Shown here: positions 20,403 to 31,030 of the stretch, piece after piece
How the letters are laid out: each line of letters begins with the position of its first letter
How positions within the stretch are numbered: the first letter of the stretch is position 1
Origin: Lepidostoma basale
Taxonomy: Eukaryota > Arthropoda > Insecta > Trichoptera > Lepidostomatidae
Assembly (NCBI GenBank): GCA_022606425.2
Contig: JAHDVF020000840.1
Location: forward strand, 3,348,001-3,412,000
DNA length: 64,000 nt
Reading direction: 5' to 3'
Made by a program: the position numbers and the translations under genes
Notes under the pieces: generated by a model
Databases searched by the model: none
The model's input: the letters and a program-made list of their open reading frames with translations, nothing else
What the model was told of the DNA's origin: nothing

Positions 20403-21682
20403 TTAGGTCCTTACATATTAAATTGGCGTTTTGCCGTACTGGCAACTCTGATTTCAAATATCTTCTCTTTGGTTAGGAATTCCAAATTCAAATTTATACA
20501 GCTATTTACTCAAGTATTTGTGTTTCGAAAATTATAATTCATTTGCTTTTTCCTCAATTGTTTTTTTTCTTTGCGTCACTCAGTTTACAAAATGGAAAAC
20601 TTGAAATATCGCGTTATTTACGAGTACGAGTTCCACCGTGGCACCAGTGCTGCAGAAACGGCTCGAAGGATTAATGATGTGTATAGCGACGGTGCCGCAA
20701 AAGAAAACACAGTGCGTTTTTGGTTCCAACGTTTTCGTTCTGGAAATTTCGACCTGCAGAACAAGCCCCGTGGACGGCCGGAGACCAATGTTGACAATGA
20801 AGAATTGAAGGCTATTGTGGAAGCGGATCCATCGCAAACCATGTCCGAGTTAGCTGCAGGCTGCGGTGTTAGTGATAAAACTGTTTTAATCAAATTGGGA
20901 AGGTGAAAAAGCTTGAAAGGTGGGTACCTCACGAATTGAGTGAAGCAAATCAACAAACGCGCGTTGACTGCTGCGTTGCATTACTCAACCGGCACAAAAA
21001 TGAAGGGATTTTGAATCGAATCATTACCTGTGATGAAAAGTGGATCCTGTATGATAATCGAAAGCGCTCATCGCAATGGCTGAACCCTGCCGAACCAGCC
21101 AAACCATGCCCCAAGCGAAAATTGACTCCAAAAAAGTTACTTGTGAGTGTTTGGTGGACTAGTGCTGGTGTCGTTCACTACAGCTTTCTTAAATCTGGCC
21201 AGAAGATTACGGCAGATGTCTATTGTCAGAAACTGCAAACCATGTTGGAAAAGCTAGCTGCTAAACAACCGAGGCTGGTTAATCGCTCTAGGCCACTGCT
21301 GCTTCATGATAACGCTAGACCACACCTTGCACAACAGACGGCTACCAAATTAGAAGAGCTTCAATTGGAATGTCTAAGACATCCACCGTACTCTCCGGAC
21401 CTTGCCTCAACAGATTACTATTTTTTTCGAAATTTGGATAACTTTTAAAAGCAAGGGAAAAAATTCAACTCCGATGGGGCAGCCCAAACCGACTTCAAAG
21501 ATTTTATTGATTCCCGTCCGAATGGTTTTTTTAGTAAAGGGATCGATGAACTACCTATGAGATGGCAAAAATGCATAGATAGCAATGGTACATACTTTGA
21601 TTAAATAAATATATTATATTAAAAAAAAATCAACTTTATGTTCCTCCCATACAAAACGCCAATTTCATATGTAAGGACCTAA
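20403..21682 (+). mobile_element. Mariner transposon, full length
   Basis: Terminal inverted repeats of 31 bp (20403-20433 and 21652-21682) begin TTAGGTCCTTACATAT and differ at one position. TA is duplicated at 20401-20402 and 21683-21684. Length 1280 bp is normal for mariner. The transposase frame is broken (see CDS remnant). Confidence 0.95.
20592..21604 (+). pseudogene. Mariner transposase, broken
   Basis: Cut-and-paste transposase of the D,D34D mariner family. It starts MENLKYRVIYEYEFHRGTSA with the N-terminal helix-turn-helix, then FWFQRFRSGNFDLQNKPRGR, the linker WVPHELSEANQ, and the catalytic triad: D in ITCDEKW, D in LLHDNARPH and D in SPDLASTDYYFF, with exactly 34 residues between the last two. 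It ends TYFD then TAA at 21602. One frameshift lies near 20890-20900, before KVKKLERW, and an in-frame TAA follows LDNF at 21446. All catalytic residues remain, so decay is recent; the copy cannot make a full protein but its ends could be moved in trans. Confidence 0.92.
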
Positions 21683-21696
21683 TATATACGCATTAA

Positions 21697-22991
21697 CCTT
21701 CCAGCGGGCGCGCAGTGCAATTTCCCTTGAGCGGGCGCTTGTCGTAAATTTTACGTCATCAAGTTTTCTCCATGTAAATGGTGTTTTCTTTATATGAATG
21801 TTAGGGAATTACTGCAAAGTTATGAAAAATGATTTGACTTTCTTAAACAAAACTCCAAATATGTTAATATTTCAAAACAAAATATGTTGTCGCATTTTAG
21901 TCAGAATTAATATTCTTATCCGTAAATTTGTAGCAAACCACCTCAATTGTAGTATGCTTCTTGCATGAAGAGGACTATCAACAGCAACGCTTTATTGATG
22001 TTGAGGATCTTTTCTTCTCCAGTGTACATGACCGACAAACACCGCGTTTTGGCGTTTTTTTTTTAAATTTTATGTTATCGGTTCAACTTCCCTGGGGCTC
22101 TAAAATCCACAATATGGAAAAACAAAGACATGGTCATTAAGAGTAAGATGAGAATCTATAAAGCATGCGTAATACCGATAATAACATATGGCGTCGAAGC
22201 AAGGGCAGGCACAGTAAGGACCAAACAAGTTGTGAGGACTTCCGAAATGAAGACACTGGGGACGATAGCAGGCAAGACACCGAGGGATCGCGTGAGAAAC
22301 ACGAGAATAAAAGAGATATGTGAGGTTGAGGATTTTATAAGATGGAGCAGACAGCGTAAAAGGGACTGGTACGGTCATGTTCAAAGAATAGACACCACCA
22401 AACTCCCTTATATTGCATTGCATAATCAACCTCATGGGACTCGTCTTCGTGGAAGACCTCCTAAAATATGGAAGGACAGCTGGGAATCTACCTCACAGGA
22501 GGAGCAACACTCTGGAGAACAGACCACATAGGTCTACAATAAGGAAGAAGAAAAAGAAGATTTAACTTCCCGACTGCAATTCACTTTGAGAAAATCACTT
22601 GATCTGAAGATAAGATGCTCTTTTATTATGGTCAATGCCAATTTTTTTAGGAATATTCTTCGATAATTTGAAAATTTTCCTGGACAGGCAAATTTGTATA
22701 AAATATTTTGTGTAAGCGGCATATGAACCATAATGAAACACGTCTAAAAATACATTTAGCTATAAAATAAACGATATCAATGAGAAAAAAGTAGTTTAAG
22801 GCGCATGTACGCTCAAAGGAAATTCCTAATGAATGAATAACAAATTTCTAAGCACATTCGTTACGTCTGCAGTTTAGAAAGACACTGACCCTCTAATAGC
22901 TCGGAGCTCGATACTCGACTAAGTGGTAAAAGTGTGGGAAGCGATAAGGCGCATTTGTCATAAATTTTGCGACATCACGCCCGCTGGAAGG
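21697..22991. mobile_element. piggyBac-type non-autonomous element
   Basis: CCTTCCAGCGGGCG at 21697-21710 is repeated exactly in reverse at 22978-22991, and both ends are flanked by TTAA (21693-21696 and 22992-22995), the piggyBac target. Inner parts of both ends share a GTCGTAAATTTTACGTCA-like block. The middle is occupied by a LINE fragment (22125-22560); I could not read a transposase. Confidence 0.75.
22125..22560 (+). mobile_element. Non-LTR LINE C-terminal fragment (GAA-tailed)
   Basis: Encodes VIKSKMRIYKACVIPIITYG, VRTSEMKTLGTIAGKTPRDR, EVEDFIRWSRQRKRDWYGHV and TRLRGRPPKIWKDSWE over one 133-codon frame, then AATAAGGAAGAAGAAAAAG. It is inserted in the piggyBac-type element. 25345-25485 is a nearly identical shorter copy. 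Confidence 0.8.
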
Positions 22992-23442
22992 TTAAAAATC
23001 CAAATTCAATTAAACAGAGTTACTACAACTTAAAGACTTCCACCACAATAATGAGAACAATAAGAATAGTTACTAACGATATAAGGGGCAAGGAAGGTGC
23101 CTTCATGTTTGAGGTTACGAAAACTATTATATCCGGCACTTTTGCAAACGATACAAAATTAGCCAAACTTTTCACCACAATGGCGAGAAAAATACCAAAG
23201 ATAGGCCCTATTTAATGCCATTTTTAGAATATAACTTTTTTTCAAGTGTCTTGTTAGGTTCCCCTGACATCGGTTATCACCCTAGCGTAGGCTTCTCTGT
23301 CTTGTGTCGCTACGAGGATTTGAGGAAGAAGTAGAACAGACATATAAAAAAAACAAAAACTAACAATAACGCTATTATCCCGAAGGAGTAAAAAAAAAAA
23401 AACCGCCACATAGTTCTATCCTAACGCACTGCTCTCGGGTCC

Positions 23443-24066
23443 TTAAGGGGTTACGCCACCTCGGCGCTCGGAAAAATAAATAGTAAAATATTCTTATTTT
23501 TTTCATGTACATAGTATTTTTATAAATAATTTACAATATTAAATATTAAAAAAAAAATGACGGAAATATAAGCCGATATGTAGAGCGCTGTTTTGAAAAC
23601 CCTTGCTGATGGTGTATATGATTTATTCATAATGTATTGTGTAAAATCAAAAAAACAGATGGTTTGTTATTAAGAATTGTAATAGCTATCGAGTAACGTA
23701 GGGATAGGGCTTTCATTTTTTTTGTAGAAATGGCAGTTAAAAAAAAAAAAATTTCATTGAAATTTTTGAACATGACACCCAATCAAAAACAGCCTACGTC
23801 ATATTTTTGAGAACATTATAGAATATAACTGTTGTAAATTTCCATAAAATCGGTTCAGTAGATCGGGAGATATCGTGAACATCGTTTTGAAAAAAGGAGT
23901 TTCGAGAAAAACGCAATAAAAAAAGTAGAAAGTCAGCGTCTTTGAATCAAATATTTTTTAAAATTGCATTTAGTCTGCGATTGTTCTATTTTTGCTGTGA
24001 TGTCCTCTGATTCTTTTTGATCTCATCTGATTTTTTTTTAAATTTCAGGGAGGCGTAACTCCCTAA
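23443..24066. mobile_element. MITE with GGGTTACGCC termini
   Basis: The left end TTAAGGGGTTACGCCACCT and the reversed right end TTAGGGAGTTACGCCTCCCT are related. The interior is A/T-rich with no open frame. No convincing target duplication, so the superfamily is open. Confidence 0.5.
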
Positions 24067-24364
24067 CAATCGTACTCAGTATCATGCACGCGCCGCGATT
24101 TCTTTTATTCTTCATATGGCCGACATTAAGAAATTGGATTGATTTGATCGTATCACGTTTTTTTTTCGGTATACCTCAATAGCGATGATGTATTATTTTT
24201 TCACCATTATAATAACACTAATTAGTCTAATTTGATAGCGTCGTTTTCGCGAGTTATTCACCTCAATGGCGCTGTTTTTATTCTTACTTCATTCATTCTT
24301 CGCACGAGTCCAAACATTACTTTTATTAAAATTTCAGTAAGTTAGACATTTGAAGCTTATAGAT

Positions 24365-24425
24365 ATAAAATAATAAAACACTTTGTATTTAACCACGGTA
24401 TGGTTATCATTAACAGAGGCGGTTC
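24365..24425. repeat. Half copy of the CCACGGTATGG inverted-pair repeat
   Basis: AATAAAACACTTTGTATTTA and ACCACGGTATGGTTAT match one arm of the repeat at 49730-49925 and less well 45790-45960. Confidence 0.5.
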
Positions 24426-24716
24426 GTACACTTTAATTATTTTATCAAGAATTATTTTTAAACAACTGAAATACTCCACCCTTCACTCACATGTATACGA
24501 GTAGTACACAACTGTTCAGTAAAAAGGTATGTAAATATTTATCTTTTTTTTATACGAATATTCCTGTTCCTTTCCGCATATTTTTTAAGTTGGGATGACG
24601 TAATAACTGTTACGATTGATATTACTTAAATTCACAAAATAAATAAAATTCGATTCTGTTATAGTTTTTTTTATTATTTTCCTTTTTACATTATTTTTAT
24701 TTCGAGATAAAGTGGT

Positions 24717-24761
24717 GGTTAGGTTAGGTTAGGTTAGGTTAGGTTAGGTTAGGTTAGGTTA
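24717..24761 (+). repeat. Interstitial telomere-type repeat, (GGTTA)9
   Basis: Nine perfect GGTTA units, i.e. (TTAGG)n, the insect telomere repeat. AT-rich DNA lies on both sides. It is too short to be a chromosome end. Confidence 0.9.
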
Positions 24762-25009
24762 ACCAAATAAAACAGTGTTATTTTTTAAAATAATTTCATA
24801 ACAACAATTTTTCTATATAAATTATGTCTTTCCAAATGCATGTTTTTTCTAAACAACGATTTTATTTTATTTTTATTTTTTATTATTATGTATTTTTATT
24901 ATTATTTAATATTATTTATTAGTTCTGACTGTTAAAAAATAATTGTTAGTACTTACTTATAACAAATAGCACAGGTTAATTTTGAAATTTGAATTATTTA
25001 AATGCGTTT

Positions 25010-25205
25010 TTATTAGTCTTTCTTTGTTTAGTTTTTATTATATTTTTACACCTGAAGATGGAGGTATCCTCTGAAACATGTCGTGTTTTTTTAATATAAT
25101 TTTTTAATAAATAGTGGATTACACAAAGTTTTCCAATTTCCTAAGTGTATACTTCCTAAGTGAATTCCACAGTGTTAATGCCTTAGCATTCAATAAGTTT
25201 AATAC
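25010..25205 (+). repeat. Hammerhead-bearing repeat F2, copy 1
   Basis: Matches 32515-32700 in reverse (TAGTGGATTA, ACTTAGG, GAATTCCA..GTGTTA, CTTAGC). The ribozyme-like core is listed separately. Confidence 0.65.
25048..25086 (+). ncRNA. Hammerhead-ribozyme-like motif, F2
   Basis: Helix I ACAC (25048-25051) pairs exactly with GTGT (25083-25086). Core CTGAAGA (25052-25058), helix II hairpin GAGG-TAT-CCTC with one or two unpaired flanking bases, GAAAC (25073-25077), then ATGTC with palindromic helix III ACATGT and expected cleavage after C25082. All core positions match the hammerhead consensus. Confidence 0.6.
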
Positions 25206-25344
25206 GAAAGTATTGTGTAGTATAATTTATATACTGTAAATACAAAAAAAACTCTAAATGAAACATGTTTCTTGAAAATTAAATAGTTTTAAAGAAAATT
25301 ATAACTTTTAAATTAAACATTTATAACTTGCAATATGCAATATT

Positions 25345-25485
25345 GCATTGCATAATCAACCTCATGGGACTCATCCTCGTGGAAGACCTCCTAAAAGATG
25401 GAAGGACATCTACCTCACAGGAGGAGCTACTCTCTGGAGAACAGACCACATAGGTCTACAATAAGGAAGAAGAAGAAGATTTATA
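25345..25485 (+). mobile_element. LINE 3' fragment, copy of 22125-22560
   Basis: TATTGCATTGCATAATCAAC, CTCATGGGACTC.TC.TCGT, GGAAGACCTCCTAAA.ATGG and the AATAAGGAAGAAGAAG tail match the copy at 22405-22560; a short deletion removes the SWES codons. Confidence 0.8.
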
Positions 25486-25639
25486 ACTTTTTAAATTACG
25501 AGTATAACGTTTTTGAAAAAATAATGAAACAAAATAAAACGGCGCTACAAATGAGTAAAATATGTGTACATGTACTGTCAGTTTATGTAATATATTGAAA
25601 ACATTGTTTTAAAAAATGAAACGATACCCTGAGATTGAA

Positions 25640-26751
25640 ATCGTTCAATCGGGAAGTTAATAAACACCATACGCCAGCCATTGTTGATTTCTGTATCGAT
25701 CATAAGCGCAACAAGTGCACTTGAGTGTTCTGAAGACTATTATTATCCGGGTGCCTAGTATCAATTGAGAAGACTCTTCAGTGGAAACTCGCAGCGAAGT
25801 ATCATGTTCTAATTATTCGTCGGGCCGTCAGACAAGAGCGGAGACAACAATAGACTGCAGGGCGCGAGAGCGGGCTGGTGAAAGCGGGAAACGGCGCGTC
25901 CAGACGGCTTAACACACTTCCGCTGAATAAATCTGTCATAATCAAAACGCCGCACGGATTATTTTCTGCGCTGGTATTCTGCCGAAGCCATTTGCACTCG
26001 GGCACGGACCAGCGCTAACTATATTCGTCCGGATGGCGCTGCCTTCGCTGGCAGTGTTCCGCACGCGGCAGGATTACGCAGAAACGCGCGAAATTTGTAC
26101 TCAATCGCGCCATCAAACGAACGCGCTTCATTTGTTTCGTTTGAAGTGAAACGTGTCACCGTGGACTGAAAATCACCAGAAAATTATCTAATCGACCATA
26201 AACAAAATCTTTAAAGTGATTCCTAAAGATAATGCGTAAACATTCTCCAAATACACAGTGCAACAATTTAATGTTTAAAAATTATTCTAGTGAGGTTTAT
26301 ATTTGGAAATCAAATTCATCTGGCAGATATGTAAAAAATGCTGTGTTTTCTAAACAGAGTATAATAGTGGGATAAGCAGATTATTATTAACACGAAATGA
26401 AAAGCAAAGCTTTCAAAAATAAAACATTTCCAACGATTTGAGTGATATGTTTACAGACGGGTCGTGAGTCGGTCAGACCGCTATTACTATTGTGAATGAA
26501 ATGTATGTATTAGAAGTGAAAATAATAATGTTTATTTTGGTAACTGATTAACTTTATTGAGTCGTTGCGCTGTGAATCATACTCTATTTTGAATTTCGGG
26601 AAGGCCTTCTATGATATGCCAAATATTTTAGTAAACAATATTTTCTGAATATTCCATGGTGTGGAAACACTAAAAGCTTTTAGAGATTAAACGTTTTTTT
26701 TAATAAGTATTACTTAAAAATTATTGTGTATCTTTTGAACAATCGCCAAAG
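25640..26751 (+). promoter_or_regulatory. Candidate promoter and 5' leader of the small membrane-protein gene
   Basis: 25790-26180 is markedly GC-richer than its surroundings, has many CG dinucleotides, holds no repeat found elsewhere in the window and no long open frame. It precedes the ATG at 26752. This looks like an unmethylated promoter region and 5' untranslated DNA, with possible 5' splicing. No TATA box or start site could be fixed. Confidence 0.4.
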
Positions 26752-26826
26752 ATGAATCTTAAATTAAATAACAACGATGAAGTCGAGCCTACACAACCCA
26801 TTGACCCTGCACCATATTCTTCAGCA
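26752..26826 (+). CDS. Small two-TM membrane protein, candidate first coding exon
   Basis: ATG in a fair context (CAAAGATG) opens 25 codons, MNLKLNNNDEVEPTQPIDPA then PYSSA, ending at a consensus donor GTAAGT in phase 0. It is an acidic, proline-bearing cytosolic-type leader with no domain I recognise. The next phase-0 plus-strand exon with clear coding character is at 51867, about 25 kb away, and joins in frame as ...PYSSA/EERRRTG. The link is an inference; the exon itself is supported by the start context and donor only. Everything between the two is intron-like and repeat-filled. Confidence 0.45.
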
Positions 26827-26884
26827 GTAAGTATTGCATTTTTCAATAACATTTCTTTATATTAAAAATACACTAATCAAATAT

Positions 26885-27605
26885 TAGGTGAAATATTCAC
26901 GGAAATAAATATTTTCTACGCTTCAAAAACTTGGTTCACTGAACAATCGTAAGCAGTAATTAATTGTAACTTTTAATGTAAATATTTTTTTTCATACACT
27001 TTAAAATTTAAATCAAATCAAATCAAATCAGTTTATTTCATCAATAGACATTACAAAATCAAGGTTTAAGGCATCTATTGAGAACAGGTAAAATAATATT
27101 TTGAATATAGTATATTACCAGAAACCCATGAATGATGGTTCGACATTAGGAAGACAAGATAATCTCCAAGATCAAGAGTATTTGCCTTCTGAACGTACTT
27201 TCACTAATACGAAAGACGTCGATCCCGGAGGAGGCCAGGTTCAGCAGATTAATTGCTCTTCCTACCGGTGTCACCAGTGAGAAGTGGGGACCTTTATTCA
27301 TCAACATACCCTCCTTCAAGAGTTATACATTCATCCTAACCCTCCTTTATCTTTTCGTTGCATTTTTTATAGAACGATTTGTCTTTATAGAACAATCAAC
27401 AATATCAAATTATTCTCCTTTTGTTTACTACACTTCTATCAAACAACAATAAGCAGAATAAATTTTAAAATTAGATTCAGAATAAGAACACAATTCAAAG
27501 TAGTATTCCTCTCTAGCTTTCTTGTGTTCAAAATATTCTCGTACTCTTTCTTGATGACACGCGGTTTTTACCTATATATATTAAGAATTATACTCTTTCG
27601 ATATT
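26885..27605 (+). repeat. Dispersed repeat X, split by a LINE tail
   Basis: 26885-27000 matches the left part of the copy at 35775 (GTGAAATATTCACGGAA, CAATCGTAAGCAGTAA) and 27395-27605 the right part (CAAATTATTCTC, CAACAATAA.CAGAA, AAAGTAGTATTCCTCTCT, GTACTCTTTCTTGATGACA, GGTTTTTACCTATATATA). The 395 bp between is a Jockey-like LINE tail and flanks. Confidence 0.7.
27009..27290 (-). mobile_element. Jockey-like LINE 3' end with TCAAA-repeat tail
   Basis: Minus-strand end: plus side begins (AAATC)4, then GGTTTAAGGCATCTATTGAG, and in reverse near 27285-27200 it encodes SLVTPVGRAINLLN-like residues and a SGIDVFRISESTF-like string, as in 48360-48770. Inserted in repeat X. Confidence 0.65.
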
Positions 27606-27794
27606 AATGTTTGATTATTTCGCATTTAATGAATATAAATTTATCAGTGTCGGTTATTAGTTATTTTAACCAAAATTCGCAGTGGGAAAACAATGTTGCG
27701 CATTTAACAAAAATCCAATCAACTCATATGCAATCCGTTTAATATAACAATCCATATTTAATTTTTCAAAATGAATTGAATTATAATTATAATA

Positions 27795-28060
27795 TATAAT
27801 TGATGGATTAATTGTATCTCAATAGAGACGAAAATTGGAAACAGAATATGGTTGATTGAGGTGTTTACAGGACTTATGACCTGTCATTGGTTGGGTTAAG
27901 CGCACGCTTTATGTAATACAACATTCCCCATTCCACCTTTTCTTATGACCCCCATGTCTGACAAATTTTTGGAAGTTGTATATATGTTAATCTGTAACAC
28001 TACACTTCACATCCAGTATTCGTCTACAAGTATTTGTATACTTTCAAAATGATATATAAT
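27795..28060 (+). repeat. Dispersed repeat R3, copy 2 (opposite orientation)
   Basis: Carries the complement of the 12150 and 40845 copies: TTGTATCTCAATAGAGACG, TTATGACCTGTCATTGGTTG, TCTTATGACC.CCATGTCTGA, then TCTACAAGTATTTGTATAC. Confidence 0.75.
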
Positions 28061-28289
28061 TGATGGTACAATTGTTGAATACATATTATTTGTATACTGG
28101 GAACGGAGAAAATACACGTATAAAAATATTACTTTTCAGAAAAAAACACCATGTTCTTGGAAGGACGCATTTTATTTTCATTTCTTAATTTGTTCTATTT
28201 GTGGTTAAAATAAAAATAAAATCTTTCTTTGTAATTTATTCAAATATAAAAAGTCATCTACACATTTTTGTATATTACGTTTTTTAAAG

Positions 28290-28440
28290 GCTTGTTACGA
28301 AAACGACTATGTTTTAGATGTTTTATTATATTTTTTGTGAATAACATGTTTCGTCTTGTTAATTAGCAATTTCGGCATTAACAAATGATAGAAATACAAA
28401 ATATAATTTTTATAAAACAGACGTTTCATTAATATTAATT
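28290..28440. repeat. Fold-back repeat, CGAAACATG family, diverged
   Basis: TTATTATATTTTTTGTGAAT, AACATGTTTCGTCTTG and ATAAAACAGACGTTTCATTA with ATTAATTATTT match the family at 16309 and 36110. Confidence 0.55.
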
Positions 28441-28484
28441 ATTTTGGGGTATCGCTGAGAGACAAAATAAAAAGTTCACGCATT

Positions 28485-28775
28485 CGGGGTAGTCTGGGTA
28501 TAAATAGTAAGCTTGAAGAAAGGAAGATGAGATGGTACGGGGATATAAAACGGGGACCACCAATTCACACCGTAAATAGAGCTTTGTCTGTGAATCTTCC
28601 TCGTCAATCGTCCAGAGGAAGACATAGGAACACGTGGATGATTTAAGTGTAATAGCGTCTTGTAGAGAAATGGCTTGAGTGAAGGCGATTGGCGTACTGC
28701 CTGATATCGAAAAGAGCTGACCCAACAGTCAACACAGACAATGAGTTGGGATAGAACCAGGAAGAAGAAGAAGAT
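28485..28775 (+). mobile_element. Non-LTR LINE 3' fragment, GAA tail
   Basis: KLEERKMRWYG (LINE 'RWYGH' block), NLPRQSSRGRHRNTW and the end WDRTR then AAGAAGAAGAAG. Decayed; the antisense open frame over it is a shadow. Confidence 0.6.
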
Positions 28776-28849
28776 TTTACATGGATATTTACATTATGGT
28801 TCAAGAAACAATAAGCATACAAATATTAAATGAAAATCTATTAACCATT

Positions 28850-29110
28850 TTTCCTTCATCCGTGCATTCCATATGTCGATACCAACGCAACGATCCTTTC
28901 ATAATTTTCTTGATAATACTTTTTCTTCCGTTTTACTATACGAGTATACCATTTATCTACCAGCATATTCCTACATGAAATCAGCATTTAAATTCTGTCA
29001 TACATCGTTTTAACACACATACAACTCTACTGCATTTATTCTACTCTCATTTCTCTTGTTCCATGCTTCGCATTTATACACGAGTGTTGGAACCAGAAAA
29101 CTTCTTTGAG
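28850..29110 (-). mobile_element. RTE-like LINE internal fragment
   Basis: Minus strand, matches the GSLRWFGHMERMDE and SE..NW regions of other copies (plus-side CCATATGTC, AACGATCCTTTCATAATTTT, CTGCATTTATTCTAC). No 3' tail present. Confidence 0.65.
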
Positions 29111-29134
29111 CGCCCGTGGGTTTCATTGATTAAT

Positions 29135-29370
29135 TATCGTTTTTTTTTTCAATTTATTTATTTATTGTAGGGCAACATACAATGATTGTTTATACACATA
29201 CAAATGAACAAACATACAGTTAAATAAAGACATAGAAGGTTACCCAATGCTTACCCGAAGCTGTTATAGGACGCAGCGGCGCCCCTTCGTCAGCTTCGCT
29301 AATACAATCCTTAGACCCACCCCCGTCCACGTGGGACTTAACATATTGTACATTAACTGGGATGAACCAT
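29135..29370 (-). mobile_element. Probable LINE 3' end, TTTA-type tail
   Basis: TTTATTTATTTATTGTAGGG start as at 9690; the GC-rich part 29260-29340 is coding-like on the minus strand but no domain is readable. Confidence 0.35.
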
Positions 29371-29561
29371 TACAGAAAAAACAATGGCAAAAGGGTCTCT
29401 AGGCCACATTTAATCCAGTTTAGTTTCATTTCACTTCATTGTCCCAATTTCACAAAACAGAGCAAAATATGGTACACGATTATATGGCCTATCATAAAAT
29501 TAATTAATTTATATTAATTGTCGTTTACAATAACTGCTTTTAAAGTAAATTTTTTCTCGCA

Positions 29562-29970
29562 CTTCTTCTTCTTCTTCTTCCTCAGCCTATTCCCGTCCAC
29601 TCCTGGACAAAGGCCTCTTCCATTTGCTTCCATGTCATTCTGTCCTGTGCAGACTGCATCCAGGTTATTCCGACGTGTCTGTTTAGATCATCCTTCTTGT
29701 CCACCTTTCATCTGAGCTTCTGGCTACGTGACCTGCCCATGGCCATTTTAGAGTCGCTACCCGGTGGATGATGTCAGTGACCTTTGTTTTTTTTCTCACC
29801 GTATCGTTTCTGACTCTGTCTTTTAGGCTTATTCATAACATGGCTCTTTCCATGACTCTTTGGGTCACTCGTAGTTTCTCGGCACTTTGTTTGGACAATG
29901 TAACAGTTTCAAGACCACTCACACTTACAAGATTTCTCACACTATCTTCTCTTATTACGTATAACGTTTA
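29562..29970 (-). mobile_element. LINE C-terminal fragment (VTDIIHRV family)
   Basis: Minus strand: in reverse it carries a block matching plus-strand 63865-64000 (RAMLGISLRDRVRND-like, VTDIIHRVATLKW-like, GHVAR), then DRMTWKQMEEAFVQEW-like residues and a GAA-repeat tail at 29562-29579. Confidence 0.7.
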
Positions 29971-29977
29971 AATTAAC

Positions 29978-30200
29978 TAAATAACCATCATGCCGTCTCC
30001 CCAAAGGGGCTAGCAGAAAAAATGGACCGCCACACTGTTCTTTCCTGACATATTTCTCTCGATTCTTCAACATACACGCACAACTTCTCAAGTAACCCAC
30101 AAGTGTTTGATCGTCCACGTTTCCCTAGGCCTTCATCTATTTCTTGTTCCGTTTATATCGTTCACGTATACTTTCTTTATCATTATTTCTTCATTCATAT
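29978..30200 (-). mobile_element. RTE-like LINE 3' end
   Basis: Plus side starts AACTAAATAACCATCATGCC, then GTCTCCCC.AAGGGGCTAGC, CATTTCTCTCGATTCTTCAA and the GRPRKTW region in reverse. Decayed tail. Confidence 0.75.
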
Positions 30201-30249
30201 AATGTTTAATCGCCACGAATATTAAAAATGAATAACTATTTAGATAAGG

Positions 30250-30545
30250 CTGTTTGATGCGCTCGTAAAATGAGCGGTGAAACTGAGTGCGAAAGTTTTT
30301 ATTTCCTATGGGGGTGCCTGTCACCACCCCCGCCCCGACAAGGGCGACTCCATCCGTCACGTGGCGCCGACAGCTGACGTCGCGGCGAGGTGGCGGGCGA
30401 TTGCCCGTCAGGTCCTCTCCACACGTGTAAATAGTAAATATGAATTTGCTTCATCGCTGGAACGGTTTTGCCATGAACATAATGCCCCGGGGATAACCGC
30501 GGGTAAAGGTGAAGCAACATCTGAATTATGTGTGAAACTATAAAA
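30250..30545. other. GC-rich island of unknown nature
   Basis: 30300-30430 is rich in CG and CCCC/GGGG (GTGCCTGTCACCACCCCCGC). An 88-codon plus-strand frame runs 30277-30543 with no recognisable domain and an overlapping minus-strand frame, so the openness is probably due to GC content. Confidence 0.3.
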
Positions 30546-30580
30546 AAAAATTCGGTGAATCACATTTTTGGTTAAAAAAT

Positions 30581-30835
30581 ATATCGTCGGTTCAAAGGTA
30601 AAACTCATTAAGTGACATCGATTTTTTTTTTTTTTTTTGCAATTTCTGTATCAGACTTGTGAATTCTACGTCAGAAAATAATCACCAAAGTATTTTTATT
30701 AAAGAATAACTGTTATTCTTTAATAAATACACTTGGTGATTATTTTCTGACGTAGAATTTACAAGTCTGATACAGAAATTGCAATTTTTTTTTATAAATG
30801 TTACTTAATGAGTTTTACCTTTGAACCGACGATAT
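30581..30835. repeat. Large near-perfect fold-back element
   Basis: Arms of about 127 bp (30581-30708 and 30711-30835) start ATATCGTCGGTTCAAAGGTA, share TTTCTGTATCAGACTTGT and CTACGTCAGAAAATAATCAC, and meet at a 3-nt loop. Differences are confined to the poly-T length and a few bases. No target duplication identified. Confidence 0.9.
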
Positions 30836-30967
30836 GTTCTCTTACTGCGGAAACAAGTCCGTGGCTTGCGTTTCTATGTAATCAATACATAATTCAAAAT
30901 GAGAGTCTTCTTCATCTTCTTCTTGTTCCTCTTCAATCGAACATCGTGGCTATTTCTACCTTTGATA

Positions 30968-30968
30968 T

Positions 30969-31012
<44 letters not shown>

Positions 31013-31030
31013 ACCATCACGCCGCACAGT
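30968..31030 (-). mobile_element. (CAA)n tail of an RTE-like LINE, extreme truncation
   Basis: About 14 CAA units followed by ACCATCACGCCG, which is the complement of the (TTG)n-tailed RTE 3' end (CGGCGTGATGG). Only some 12 bp of the element body are present. Confidence 0.65.

Noticed and set aside
20580..20956. Minus-strand frames opposite the mariner transposase
   Set aside because: Shadows of the plus-strand transposase.
30277..30543. 88-codon GC-rich frame as a gene
   Set aside because: An equally open minus frame overlaps it and no domain or splice context supports it.
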